A program made the position numbers and the translations under genes. Shown here piece by piece: positions 19,006 to 27,822 of a stretch of 41,696 nucleotides of DNA. The DNA is from Bdellovibrionaceae bacterium UBA2466 (GTDB lineage Bacteria; Bdellovibrionota; FAC87; UBA2466). The notes beneath the pieces were generated by a model. It was given only the letters and a program-made list of their open reading frames with translations. It ran no database searches and had not been told where the DNA came from. Position 1 is the stretch's first letter; each line of letters starts with the position of its first letter. The stretch spans positions 11,535-53,230 of the forward strand of contig DDPO01000011.1 in assembly GCA_002342225.1 (NCBI GenBank). Reading direction: 5' to 3'.

Positions 19006-20028
19006 CTATTGTAACTTTATCTGTGAAATAAGAGCTATTGATTTTTCTATGTCGAGGATTTCAGTTGAAACTCCGAATCCACCCTCTTGTAGTTTTTTTG
19101 CTTCTCTTAATGCTGGAATCAAGTAAGGCCAATGCGTTGTCTTTCCAAATCGAATAAAAAACGACGCAAATGAACCAGCTGCTTTTAGAGTTCTCTGAAA
19201 AGCGACCTGTTTAAGATCTTTATTAAAAGTAGACCAGTTGACTTGATCAGATACGGAATACTTTGCGAGATGATTTTTATAAATAGTTATTAGTTCAGAG
19301 CGATTTTCATCAGAGAGTGGTTGATAGGCATCATAAAGAATACTTGCTAAATCATAATGGGGCGACCCCATTCTAGCATCCTGAAAGTCGATCATGACGA
19401 GCTCATTATTTAAAATCATAAGGTTTCTGCAATGATAATCCCGGTGTGAAAAAACTTGTGGGCCGAGGTTACTAATCATGGCGCAAAAATGCTTGATCTC
19501 GTCTAGTTGAGATGGGGCCATTTTCGGTAAGTTTAATAGTTTTTGATTTAAATAATCGAAAGTAAATTCCAGCTCAGAGAAATATTTGTTTGTATCGAAA
19601 GACCGCTGAGCGACTGGCAATGTCGCGGGCACTGGAAAAGTCTTTCCATGGAGATCGGCAAGTAGTTTTACGGCTTTACTAAGCCATGCGTGGAGTTCTG
19701 CTGGATTCTTATTGATTCTAAATTGTAGAAGTTCGTCTCCCAAGTCTTGCATTAGCAAGAACCCCTTGGAGGGATCGCTACTGTAAAAGAGGGGAACTGG
19801 CAGACCTAGATCTTTTAAATACTTTTGATGCTGGGGATAGTCTTGTGTCTGAGTCCACTGGGGATCTGAGACCAAAATATAGTGATGCTGAGGCGTGGTA
19901 ATTCGGTAAAAAGCCCGGCTTGATCCGTCTCCCAACAGCAATGAAATACTTGTTTGGGTGGATAGTCCATTGCTGGATAACCATTTGGTTATCCAAGACT
20001 CAATAGAAGCATGAATAGTCGTAGGCAC
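19006..20028 (-). CDS. amgK: anomeric MurNAc/GlcNAc kinase (AmgK), aminoglycoside-phosphotransferase fold
   Basis: AmgK phosphorylates MurNAc (and GlcNAc) at the anomeric carbon in a peptidoglycan recycling route that bypasses de novo UDP-MurNAc synthesis. The 340-residue protein, the usual length, has GDGSSRAFYRI near residue 33, LLMQDLGDELL near 91, the catalytic loop HRDYHCRNLM at 195-204 and the metal-binding DFQDARMGSPHYDLAS from 214. These closely follow AmgK motifs. The start is a GTG without a good ribosome site. It is followed after 4 nt by the murU-like gene. Substrate specificity is inferred from motif and neighbour; a generic APH-fold kinase is the alternative. Confidence 0.82.
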   Translation of the reverse strand: MPTTIHASIESWITKWLSSNGLSTQTSISLLLGDGSSRAFYRITTPQHHYILVSDPQWTQTQDYPQHQKYLKDLGLPVPLFYSSDPSKGFLLMQDLGDELLQFRINKNPAELHAWLSKAVKLLADLHGKTFPVPATLPVAQRSFDTNKYFSELEFTFDYLNQKLLNLPKMAPSQLDEIKHFCAMISNLGPQVFSHRDYHCRNLMILNNELVMIDFQDARMGSPHYDLASILYDAYQPLSDENRSELITIYKNHLAKYSVSDQVNWSTFNKDLKQVAFQRTLKAAGSFASFFIRFGKTTHWPYLIPALREAKKLQEGGFGVSTEILDIEKSIALISQIKLQ

Positions 20029-20084
20029 AAAATTAGAGTAACCAGAATATTCAGTAAAATCAATAATTTATTTTGCCTAAAGAC

Positions 20085-20112
20085 TTGAAAAAAAATAGCC
20101 GAACACTATACT
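20085..20112 (+). promoter_or_regulatory. sigma-70 promoter candidate for the 20208 surface protein gene
   Basis: TTGAAA at 20085-20090 and TATACT at 20107-20112 are separated by 16 nt, close to consensus. Transcription would begin near 20119. The AAGGAGA at 20113-20119 then falls at the start site and is unlikely to be a ribosome site, which argues for initiation at the GTG at 20208 rather than the TTG at 20136. Confidence 0.6.
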
Positions 20113-20207
20113 GAAGGAGAAAAGACTTCTTTAAGTTGTCCTCATTTCTCCGGCTGATTCCAAAAATAATCTTTAAGTTAAGAAGCGTATCACAGGGACG
20201 TGAAACG

Positions 20208-22874
20208 GTGTCTAGGCGCAAACAATTCAAGCTGTCCTATCCGAAAGCCATCGCAGTTGCGGTAGTGTTTTGTGCCGTGGTTCTTAATCAACTCCAAGTT
20301 CGCTCGACCCCTAAATACCACCACAAAAAAGTTTCGGTTCAACCTAACAAGGCTCAAGTCCAACTAGTAACTGAGGAAGCAACAAACACAGTAGCCCCTG
20401 AAGTTTCAGTTCCTGTTTCCAGTCCTGCAAATTGTCTAGTGACTTTATCTAAGCTTAATAATGACGGGGTGATTGCAAGCGTAGAACCATCTCAGCCCAC
20501 GAAAGTTGCCATCAAAAAAGTGACACCTAGAAAACGTGTTGCCATTCGCGTTCCACGAAAACTAAAAGAGAGAAAGCGAGTTTTATCCCTTCCTCACTGG
20601 ATCAACGAGGATTTAGAAAATGGGACATTGAATAGTCAGGATGCTCTAGACAACCCAGCTCCATTGGACGAAATAGCATTGGCCTCATTTCGAGAGCAGC
20701 CTTTAGAAGAGGGAACAAGCTCTCAGTACCTGATAGCCGAAGTTCAAACATCTTTCTACTCGACGGCATCTTTTCCATTCGAAATGGAAAGACCTATGTT
20801 GGTTAAAGAAAGTGTTTTTCAAAAAATGGAGTTTGATGATCTGAATTCAAGCTTAGTAGCAATGAAAACAGCTTTAAAAACTGAAGATTTTGCTGTTGCT
20901 GCTCCAGCAGCCACTTTCGATTGGAAAGAAGCTAGTGATAAATCTATTACAAATGTTGCTCAGGTCGTTTCAAACGAGCTTGCAAACCCCACGATCGAAG
21001 CTCGTGAATATTCAGAAACGGCAGAAAAGATTTCGCAAAGCTCTATCAACGTCGAAAACCACGAGATTCCGGACAGTCAACTGGCACGAACCGAAGAGCA
21101 GACTAAAAACTTATTAGGGCCCGTGGTTGCATCGGCTCCTGGCAGTGAAATTCTTGATTCTATTTTAGGTTCTAATCCCAAGTTCACTTCAAAGTCCATA
21201 CAGCGTGTTGGGGTGGGTACTCAAAACTTGTCTAGCGAGTTTGTGGTGCAAGCTCCACAAGTGAATACCCACTCAAAACAGGAAAGTAATAGCGATGAAT
21301 ATGCAATTGAGGGAAAGCTTCTGGGAGAGCTTGTAGTCGATGATTCGACAATGGCTTGGATGCAATCTCGACAGGCCCATATTGAACTTTACCTAAATAA
21401 GGTTGGAAGTCGAGACCCTCAGGACACCATTTTCCTTCACAACTTCCAGTTTCCCAACTCAGGACCCCGTTTCGAGTTTGATAGCTCTGGAATCAGAGGC
21501 AAGTACAACCTGGTGGCCGGGGTTTATGTGCCTGAGTCTTCAGTACCGGTCGCTCAAGTTCCATATCAGAATGTTATTTCCTCAGAGAATTTCAAAGAGA
21601 AAATTAGGCTTCAAATTTCAAAAACTGTTATCTCTGAAGCTTCAGTTAGGTCTGAAGGAAATAAGAGGGAAACCCTGGTTCCTCTCAATCTCACAATGTT
21701 TGATGGAGCCCCCTCTAATTATCGAATGCCCAAAGCTATTTCAGGTGCGAGAGTTAGATTGGTGGGGCTAGATGAAAAAAACACTTATCAGAGTGATAAA
21801 GAAGGAAATGTAAGAATTGCAGAAGTTCCAGTTCATTCGGAAGTGGTCGTAGAGGTTGAGGCGCCCGGTTACTATCCAACTCGAGTTGTAGTCCCTGTTT
21901 TTTCGACGGCTACGTATCAGCCGGTCTATTTGATAGAAAAAGATAAGGTCGATGCCGTTACTAACTATTTTACAAAAAAGCCGCAGCAGTCACAGAAAAG
22001 CCTCATCATGGGCCGAGTATACGAGCCTCAGACAAGGACACCTAAAGTCGGAGAGACTTTTATGCTATCGCATAGAAAAGGTTCGGCTGTTTATTTCGGG
22101 GCACTCCCCGACCTGAAAGCGAGCGCTACATTGGATACTGGACTTTTCGGGTTTTACAATATCGAGCCTTCATTTCGAGCAATTGGCAGAGCTTCGAATC
22201 GTCCACCTCTTCTGTTGAATATGGAACCCGGTTACGGATACTTTTTAGAGTTTGGCAGAGGTGGGGAGAAGAAGTTCAAAGGTCGCCTAGTTGATCCATT
22301 TACTAACCAAAAGGTTTTCGGATCAGTTCAGTTTGTTGGAAGCTATTTAACTCCTTCCGTTACGAGTGAAACCGGAAAGTTTCAAATTTCAGAAGTCGAT
22401 CTTCCAGCGGGTTTAGTCACTATTGAAGTCAATGCTGAAGGATACCCAAGAACGTGGTTTACTGTTCCTTGGAGCACTCGTGAGGCTGAGAAAGAGCGCA
22501 CCTTTTATCTTATGGAACGCGATCTTCTTAAGGAAAGCGCGAGCCGCATTGCGCGAATAAGGCATGAAAAAAACACCGGTGTGATTGCAGGGGGGCTCCA
22601 TGCCTCAGTATTTGATAATGAGCGACCCAGTTTACGTTTGGAGCTGGTTCATACTGACGGCTCTCCAGTTTCAGAAGCGCATGGTCCATTTTCTCTAAGC
22701 CAAGTTACTCAAAAAATTTCTGAATTTAAGCTTACCCCGAAAAATCCAGGCTTTGCTTTTTTCAATTTAGCCCCAGGGGAGTATCTCCTAAAAATGGTGG
22801 CTCCGAATGGAAAAGTATTCCGTACCCATGTAGTTAGGGTTGGGGTAGAGAGAGTTTCAATTGTAGTGAATTAA
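20208..22874 (+). CDS. large membrane-anchored protein with carboxypeptidase-regulatory-like beta-sandwich repeats
   Basis: I do not recognise a named family for the whole protein. From the preferred GTG (AGGGA 9 nt upstream) it has 888 residues; a TTG at 20136 would add 24 basic residues. There is one N-terminal membrane segment (AIAVAVVFCAVVLNQL) followed by Lys/Arg- and Pro-rich sequence. A long acidic low-complexity region extends to about residue 380. The C-terminal half contains several Ig-like units of the carboxypeptidase regulatory type (AISGARVRLVGLDEKNTYQS...VEAPGYYPTRVVV, and FGSVQFVG...TSETGKFQISEVDL...VNAEGYPRT). The last unit, ending in LAPGEYLLKMVAPNGK, completes the series. 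Such repeats bind surfaces or scaffold envelope proteins. Periplasmic or surface location is inferred. Its stop overlaps the convergent transglycosylase by 3 nt. Confidence 0.8.
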   Translation: MSRRKQFKLSYPKAIAVAVVFCAVVLNQLQVRSTPKYHHKKVSVQPNKAQVQLVTEEATNTVAPEVSVPVSSPANCLVTLSKLNNDGVIASVEPSQPTKVAIKKVTPRKRVAIRVPRKLKERKRVLSLPHWINEDLENGTLNSQDALDNPAPLDEIALASFREQPLEEGTSSQYLIAEVQTSFYSTASFPFEMERPMLVKESVFQKMEFDDLNSSLVAMKTALKTEDFAVAAPAATFDWKEASDKSITNVAQVVSNELANPTIEAREYSETAEKISQSSINVENHEIPDSQLARTEEQTKNLLGPVVASAPGSEILDSILGSNPKFTSKSIQRVGVGTQNLSSEFVVQAPQVNTHSKQESNSDEYAIEGKLLGELVVDDSTMAWMQSRQAHIELYLNKVGSRDPQDTIFLHNFQFPNSGPRFEFDSSGIRGKYNLVAGVYVPESSVPVAQVPYQNVISSENFKEKIRLQISKTVISEASVRSEGNKRETLVPLNLTMFDGAPSNYRMPKAISGARVRLVGLDEKNTYQSDKEGNVRIAEVPVHSEVVVEVEAPGYYPTRVVVPVFSTATYQPVYLIEKDKVDAVTNYFTKKPQQSQKSLIMGRVYEPQTRTPKVGETFMLSHRKGSAVYFGALPDLKASATLDTGLFGFYNIEPSFRAIGRASNRPPLLLNMEPGYGYFLEFGRGGEKKFKGRLVDPFTNQKVFGSVQFVGSYLTPSVTSETGKFQISEVDLPAGLVTIEVNAEGYPRTWFTVPWSTREAEKERTFYLMERDLLKESASRIARIRHEKNTGVIAGGLHASVFDNERPSLRLELVHTDGSPVSEAHGPFSLSQVTQKISEFKLTPKNPGFAFFNLAPGEYLLKMVAPNGKVFRTHVVRVGVERVSIVVN

Positions 22875-24148
22875 AGATCGCACTTTTCCTCGGGCACAGC
22901 CCCGCCACGCTTAAACACCAGCATACTATCAGTTCCATAAAGTAAACTTCCAAACAGCTCCTCTTTATAGGCTTCTACAAAATTGGCTGCTAGAAACTCG
23001 CTGTAGAAATTTTTACCCGCAAAACCGAGTCCATCAAACTTAGTAAGTTCAATAAGGCCGGTTACATTTTTTAAATGATATTTTTTTATAAGTCTTTTTA
23101 CTCTTCCGACACCCGAGTTATAAGATGTAATAGTAGTGCCCCAATCAGGCAGGGCAGAACGATACAATCTAAGTAACTTTGCAGCGCTTTTCGTTTGCCT
23201 CAGCGGATCTGACCATAAATTGGAAGCTTCGGCATGAATAAGCTCTCTTGCTGTCTCTGGAGTAAATTGCCAAATGCCGACTGCCCCAATCTTAGAAAGT
23301 GCCCTAGTATTAAAAGAAGATTCAACAAATGGTATTCGAGCCAGAGCCACTGGCAATCCCTGTTGTTTGAATACACTTTCAATGTGGGGAAGGAGGTGTT
23401 TTGCTCTTCTTAGCGCCATAAGAAAAACATCACTCTGACCTGTTTGAGTCCTGATATTTCGAATTAATCTCAAGTAACTTGATTTGTTTAGGGCCCCACT
23501 TCGAGATAGAAAGCTTTGTAAGGCCATTCTCTCTTTGGCCTCCAGAAACTTTGTTTTTTTTAGTCCTGCCGCCTCGTCTAGTCGCGATCTGAGTTCCTTT
23601 AGAATAGCCCTTTCGAATCTTTGAGCCTTAATTTCGGCAGCAGCTGGCGATTTCATGTTCCGAAATAGAGGTCGGAAATCAATATAGCCATAAATAATCT
23701 CTGGATTTCGTCTGTCGTGAATCACTCTGGTTCTACTGGAAAAACGAGAGTAAATATCAATCCAAAATTGAACGCGCCCCCGCAGGTCGGATTGGGGTAT
23801 GAACTCTTTTTCAATTCTATCTCTAGGGTCATCTATTAAAAGACCCGCTTTTGAAGCTTCAATCGAATCGCCCAGATTTTCGGAAATAGCTATGACGGTC
23901 CAGCGATTGCTCCTTATCCACGATGGATGAAAGTAATCCCACGCATTCTGGGAAAATGGCCGATCACTGTCGGCTTTCACTGGTAAATTATGACTAGCTT
24001 CCCGTATTAAATCAGCTGGCCTCTGTTGCGCGGGTGGGCTTAGTTGGGCGAAACCTAGCGTAAACAGGAGGGCTACAGCTAGCGCAGGCAAAAGCACATT
24101 TCCAAAACGTCCGTTTCTTCCGTTTTGCCTCAAATTCAAAAACCGCAC
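22871..24148 (-). CDS. periplasmic lytic transglycosylase (SLT domain, MltD/Slt-like)
   Basis: The enzyme cleaves peptidoglycan between MurNAc and GlcNAc, forming anhydro-MurNAc. The 425-residue protein has an N-terminal hydrophobic segment (VLLPALAVALLFTLGFA, residues 18-34), a 200-residue region of unassigned fold (about 65-245, with WIDIYSRFSSRTRVIHDRRNPE), and the SLT domain from about 262. ARIPFVESSFNTRALSKIGAVGIWQFTPETA contains the catalytic Glu, E276. No LysM repeats follow. The GTG start is supported by GAGG 7 nt upstream. A sigma-54 promoter candidate lies 100-115 nt upstream, so it may be expressed separately from the patatin and mur genes before it. The anhydro-MurNAc released would feed recycling, for which amgK and murU lie next door. 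Confidence 0.88.
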   Translation of the reverse strand: MRFLNLRQNGRNGRFGNVLLPALAVALLFTLGFAQLSPPAQQRPADLIREASHNLPVKADSDRPFSQNAWDYFHPSWIRSNRWTVIAISENLGDSIEASKAGLLIDDPRDRIEKEFIPQSDLRGRVQFWIDIYSRFSSRTRVIHDRRNPEIIYGYIDFRPLFRNMKSPAAAEIKAQRFERAILKELRSRLDEAAGLKKTKFLEAKERMALQSFLSRSGALNKSSYLRLIRNIRTQTGQSDVFLMALRRAKHLLPHIESVFKQQGLPVALARIPFVESSFNTRALSKIGAVGIWQFTPETARELIHAEASNLWSDPLRQTKSAAKLLRLYRSALPDWGTTITSYNSGVGRVKRLIKKYHLKNVTGLIELTKFDGLGFAGKNFYSEFLAANFVEAYKEELFGSLLYGTDSMLVFKRGGAVPEEKCDL

Positions 24149-24209
24149 TGACGAACCTCAAAAGCCCAAAAATGGCACTGCTGACAACAGAACAAACACT
24201 TTTCCCTGA

Positions 24210-24238
24210 TTCCCTAGTTCAAAGGGAACAGCTTGAAC
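24210..24238. repeat. overlapping inverted repeats in the transglycosylase leader
   Basis: TTCCCT-7-AGGGAA (24210-24228) overlaps GTTCAA-10-TTGAAC (24217-24238). Both lie between the -12 element at 24248 and the transglycosylase start, that is at the 5' end of the predicted leader. They could be a protein-binding site or form alternative RNA hairpins. No T-tract follows, so a terminator for the upstream patatin gene is not well supported. Confidence 0.4.
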
Positions 24239-24247
24239 AACAGGAGA

Positions 24248-24263
24248 GGCAAGCCATGTGCCA
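24248..24263 (-). promoter_or_regulatory. sigma-54 (-24/-12) promoter candidate for the lytic transglycosylase
   Basis: Read on the minus strand the sequence is TGGCACATGGCTTGCC, a perfect TGGCAC and TTGC with 5 nt between them and exactly 10 nt between the invariant GG and GC. Predicted initiation is near 24237, leaving a leader of about 90 nt before the GTG at 24148. It lies in the only intergenic gap (126 nt) between murB-patatin and the transglycosylase. An NtrC-family activator is encoded 6 kb upstream on the same strand. Confidence 0.68.
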
Positions 24264-24274
24264 TGTGGGTGGAA

Positions 24275-25513
24275 TTAAGAAATGATGGGGACGAGGTCGT
24301 ATCGACGAAGCTCTGCCATAGCTCGTTTATATCCTATGGAAACTACATTCTGTAGGACCTCTGGGTTTAAGGTGAAGTGTTCTCCGAAAAACATTTCTCT
24401 ATCTTTTGATTCGGGATGAATAAATATGTAATTTAGCTTTTCATTAAAGTCGATTCTATCCTGCAAACGCTCAACAAGTTGCTGAAGATCTTCTTCTGGA
24501 TATTTTTTTTCTTTGAAAAAGTCTCGAACAGTATCTACTGCCGCTTTCTTGTTCTCGTGAGCTTTTCTGGCGCCGTAAACTTTCTGCTCAATCGCTTGAT
24601 ATAGGCTCTGAATAATAATCGATGGAAGGCCGTATTGGTTGAGCGAACCTATTTCCTGTTTATAATGGTAGGGTTGATGGGTATAGGAGCATAAGATGAG
24701 GTCACAGTTGTTCTCTTTTGCAACGTGAGTAGAGAGAGTTTCTCGAATTTCCCCATCGATATAATATCTACTCTTGGTCTCGCCATGTTTTACTTTAAAG
24801 GGTGAGTAAATAAGAGGAAGCGACATTGAAGCTGCTACTGCTTCCGATATTTTTGCATTAGAAGCATACTGGCAATATTCATCAAAAGTCTTTTCTGTTC
24901 CAAATCTTCCAAACACCATTTTACGGGAATGGTCTAGCTGAGTTCCAACTACAAAAAGGTCTGACTTAAGTTCGTGAAAATGCTCAGTCGGTAGTACATA
25001 GTTCGTAAGATATTCTGCCAATCCTTTTGTGGTGAATAGGCCAGAAGTTTTCAAGTTTCCGAGAACCATAGCTTCCAAAGTTTTTCCTACGACTGGTTTT
25101 CTTTTGAAAAAATTATAAAGGCTCATTTTAGTCGGCCAATTGAAGGCCAACATGTCTTTATATTGAATCCTGGGGATCGTTCGATAGGTCCCTGGCATTT
25201 TGAATTTGGTACTTTCAGCAAAGGAGTTGATAACAGATTCAATACCGACCCCAGAAGCCAGCATGGTAACAATAAGCGCTCCAGCACTTGATCCAACATA
25301 AGTAGCGATTTGCTTTGGATGGTGTTTGGGGCGTGGGTAGGGATAACAATCTATAGGTGGCAGGTTTTCGGCTAGTCCGCCAACAAACGAAAAGTCCTTG
25401 TCTCTCAGAGCCAAGCATACGCCAATATGGAATGCTGCTGCTTTTGTAGCTCCGCCACTGCATACGAGGGCCGTTTTTGAGAACTCAAGTCTTTTTCGAT
25501 TCCGTTCCTTCAA
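24275..25513 (-). CDS. patatin-like phospholipase
   Basis: Patatin-fold enzymes hydrolyse acyl ester bonds of phospholipids with a Ser-Asp dyad. In this 412-residue protein the oxyanion segment is CSGGATKAAAFHIG (residues 18-31), the nucleophile elbow GSSAG puts Ser at 76, and the catalytic Asp is in YIDGEIRE near 252. There is no signal peptide, so it is probably cytoplasmic or membrane-associated unless secreted by another route. The start is TTG, well supported by an AGGAGG ribosome site 5 nt upstream (25519-25524), and it lies inside the end of murB (29-nt overlap). It is thus translated as part of the ftsW-murG-murC-murB transcript. Its placement suggests a link to envelope growth, but the substrate is unknown. 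Confidence 0.88.
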   Translation of the reverse strand: MKERNRKRLEFSKTALVCSGGATKAAAFHIGVCLALRDKDFSFVGGLAENLPPIDCYPYPRPKHHPKQIATYVGSSAGALIVTMLASGVGIESVINSFAESTKFKMPGTYRTIPRIQYKDMLAFNWPTKMSLYNFFKRKPVVGKTLEAMVLGNLKTSGLFTTKGLAEYLTNYVLPTEHFHELKSDLFVVGTQLDHSRKMVFGRFGTEKTFDEYCQYASNAKISEAVAASMSLPLIYSPFKVKHGETKSRYYIDGEIRETLSTHVAKENNCDLILCSYTHQPYHYKQEIGSLNQYGLPSIIIQSLYQAIEQKVYGARKAHENKKAAVDTVRDFFKEKKYPEEDLQQLVERLQDRIDFNEKLNYIFIHPESKDREMFFGEHFTLNPEVLQNVVSIGYKRAMAELRRYDLVPIIS

Positions 25514-26444
25514 TAGATCCTCCTAAGATGCATACTTCGCACTCAAGTGAAACACCAAATTGTTCTTTCACTTTTGTTTTGATGATGTTTATCAGGGTCA
25601 GAATATCTTTTGCCGTTGCATTTCCTTTGTTGAGAATAAAGTTCGCATGTTTTGTTGAAATTTCTGCTCCGCCTACTGTAGTTCCTTTCAGGCCTGCTTT
25701 TTCTATGAGTCGCCCACTCGAATAGTCTGTTCCATTTTTAAAAGTAGAACCACAGCTTGGGTAATCGAGTGGCTGTTTTTCAGCTCTTTCTTGTATAATT
25801 CGGTCCACTTCTCTTCGAATCGAGGTTTTATCTCCAAGCCGCAACTCAAAAGTTGTCCAGACAACCAAACTATTTCTGACTTCCGATTCTCTATACGAAA
25901 AGTGTAAGTTGTTTCGTTCTAGCTGTTGGAAGCCCTTCTCAAAATCAAAAAGCCGTATCTCTTTAAGAATATCACCGTAACAACCATATTTGGTACCAGC
26001 ATTCATATAAATGCCGCCACCGATGGTTCCAGGAACCCCAGCGCTAAACTCCAGTCCAGTATATCCGTTTTCCACTGCCCATTCGAGAAGTTTGGGCTTT
26101 AACACTCCGCCACCGCAACGAACTCTGATTTTGTCGGCGTGTTCGGTCGGAAGCTTTTCAATTCCTTGGAAAGCTTTTGAGAGGGAAATGGTTACTCCAC
26201 GGATTCCTTCGTCAACAACCAGCAAGTTCGTTCCTGTACCAATGACAGTGACTGGGATTTTATGAGATTTAGCTGTGTCATCAATCCACTGCAGTTCCTC
26301 TTCTGATACTGGGAAAGTGAGAATGTCGGCTGGACCGCCAACACCATAAGCAACGAAAGGGGCAAGCGGAGTATCAAAAAGGACTCGGTCCTTCAGTTTC
26401 TCTTGAAAAAGAGGGTAAAATTTAGAAAAGCTGTTTGTAGACAT
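25485..26444 (-). CDS. murB: UDP-N-acetylenolpyruvoylglucosamine reductase
   Basis: MurB reduces enolpyruvyl-UDP-GlcNAc to UDP-MurNAc using NADPH and FAD. The 319-residue protein has the FAD-binding VIGTGTNLLVVDEGIRG, GLEFSAGVPGTIGGGIYMNAG, the catalytic arginine region SYRESEVR and the catalytic serine in CGSTFKNG. AGLKGTTVGGAEISTKHANFI is also present, and the final glutamate lies in LECEVCILG. The start overlaps the end of murC by 23 nt and the 3' end overlaps the patatin gene. Ordinary type IIb-like length. Confidence 0.97.
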   Translation of the reverse strand: MSTNSFSKFYPLFQEKLKDRVLFDTPLAPFVAYGVGGPADILTFPVSEEELQWIDDTAKSHKIPVTVIGTGTNLLVVDEGIRGVTISLSKAFQGIEKLPTEHADKIRVRCGGGVLKPKLLEWAVENGYTGLEFSAGVPGTIGGGIYMNAGTKYGCYGDILKEIRLFDFEKGFQQLERNNLHFSYRESEVRNSLVVWTTFELRLGDKTSIRREVDRIIQERAEKQPLDYPSCGSTFKNGTDYSSGRLIEKAGLKGTTVGGAEISTKHANFILNKGNATAKDILTLINIIKTKVKEQFGVSLECEVCILGGSIEGTESKKT

Positions 26445-27780
26445 TGGGAAGATCCCCTGCCCCCAGAGTTAAAATAACATCGCCAGGTTCGCTGTCTCTC
26501 AAATGTTGCTCAATCCCGTCTAAAGGATTTGGGCTATAAAAAGCTTTGGGGTGGCCCAATTCCAGAACATTGTCTACTAGTACACTCGGCTCAACTCCAG
26601 CTATTGGGGCTTCACTCGCTGCATAGATGTCAGTAATCGCTAGGCTGTCACAGTCTTTAAAACAGGTTGAGAACTGATCAAGAAGATCTTCGACTCTGCT
26701 AAATCGGTGTGGTTGAAAAACAGCTCGGATCTTTTTGCCTTTAAATCGTTCTTTTGCAGCTTGGAGGGTTGCTCTGATTTCGCTAGGGTGATGAGCGTAG
26801 TCATCTATAAAAAGAACCCCCTCTTTTTCTCCGCGGTGTTGAAATCTTCTTTGGACCCCTTGAAACTTGTTAAGGGCTCTAAGAGATATCGTTCTGGGAA
26901 TGGAAAGTTCATCTGCGACAACCAAAGCTGCAAGAGCATTGAGCACATTATGTTTTCCTGGAACCTGTAGTTTTAACTCGAGGATCTCAGAGTCAACCAA
27001 GACTTTGCTTATCGTTCCTTGAAGGCTTGAGGAGTAATCGACAATTCGATAATGGTTATTGGGTCGGAATCCATAAGTTTTTTTCCTTCTGCCTATTTTG
27101 GAGGATAGAATTCTTAGATAAGGATCATCTCCGCAAATGACGCTTAGACCATAAAAGGGGACTTTGTTTAGGAAAGATAAAAACGCTTTTTTTAGTTGAG
27201 CCATGGTTTTGTAAAAATCCATATGCTCTCGGTCCATGTTGGTTACAACAGCAATGCTCGGACTAAGTTTATTAAAGGAGCCGTCGCTCTCATCGGCCTC
27301 CACAACCATGAATTCGCCTGAACCCATTCGTGCGTTGGTTCCACCAAAATTGTCCATTCGACCGCCGACTACGATTGTGGGATCAAGCCCACCTTCCATG
27401 AGTACAGTAGCGATCATTGAAGAAGTTGTTGTTTTGCCATGTGCTCCAGCTACAGCTATTCCGTGCTTTAAGCGCATCAGTTCAGCCAGCATTTCAGCCC
27501 TAGGAATGATAGGAATTTGTTTTTGGATAGCTTCAGCAATTTCGGGGTTCTCTCGATCAATAGCCGAGGAATAAACAATAAGTTCAGTGTCCTTAACATT
27601 TTCTCTGGCATGTCCTTGATAGAATCTTATCCCTCTGGAAACGAGTCCTTTCACGATTTCGTTACTTTTAAGGTCAGAACCTGAAACCTGATAACCTTCT
27701 CGCAGGAGGAGTTCCGCAATGGCACTCATGCCGATTCCACCAACCCCTATTAGGTGTATCTTATTGACTTTATTATACAT
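26422..27780 (-). CDS. murC: UDP-N-acetylmuramate--L-alanine ligase
   Basis: MurC adds the first amino acid of the stem peptide, L-alanine, to UDP-MurNAc. The 452-residue protein has the N-terminal UDP-binding GVGGIGMSAIAELLL, the ATP loop GAHGKTTTSS near residues 113-122, VVEADESDGSFN, the VTNMDREHMDFY segment and the C-terminal DDYAHHPSEIRATLQA. It lies 42 nt after murG and overlaps murB. Order murG-murC-murB is that of the classical division/cell-wall cluster. Confidence 0.98.
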   Translation of the reverse strand: MYNKVNKIHLIGVGGIGMSAIAELLLREGYQVSGSDLKSNEIVKGLVSRGIRFYQGHARENVKDTELIVYSSAIDRENPEIAEAIQKQIPIIPRAEMLAELMRLKHGIAVAGAHGKTTTSSMIATVLMEGGLDPTIVVGGRMDNFGGTNARMGSGEFMVVEADESDGSFNKLSPSIAVVTNMDREHMDFYKTMAQLKKAFLSFLNKVPFYGLSVICGDDPYLRILSSKIGRRKKTYGFRPNNHYRIVDYSSSLQGTISKVLVDSEILELKLQVPGKHNVLNALAALVVADELSIPRTISLRALNKFQGVQRRFQHRGEKEGVLFIDDYAHHPSEIRATLQAAKERFKGKKIRAVFQPHRFSRVEDLLDQFSTCFKDCDSLAITDIYAASEAPIAGVEPSVLVDNVLELGHPKAFYSPNPLDGIEQHLRDSEPGDVILTLGAGDLPNVYKQLF

Positions 27781-27822
27781 TTAACAACTTCCCTTAGGCT
27801 ATCTCACCACCCCGGCACAAAC

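Noticed and set aside
20113..20119. AAGGAGA as ribosome site for a TTG start at 20136
   Set aside because: It is 16 nt from the TTG and coincides with the predicted transcription start, so it is unlikely to act in translation.
24253..24266. Tandem GCCATGTG-like repeat before the transglycosylase
   Set aside because: Only two imperfect units, and the bases are already accounted for by the sigma-54 promoter element.
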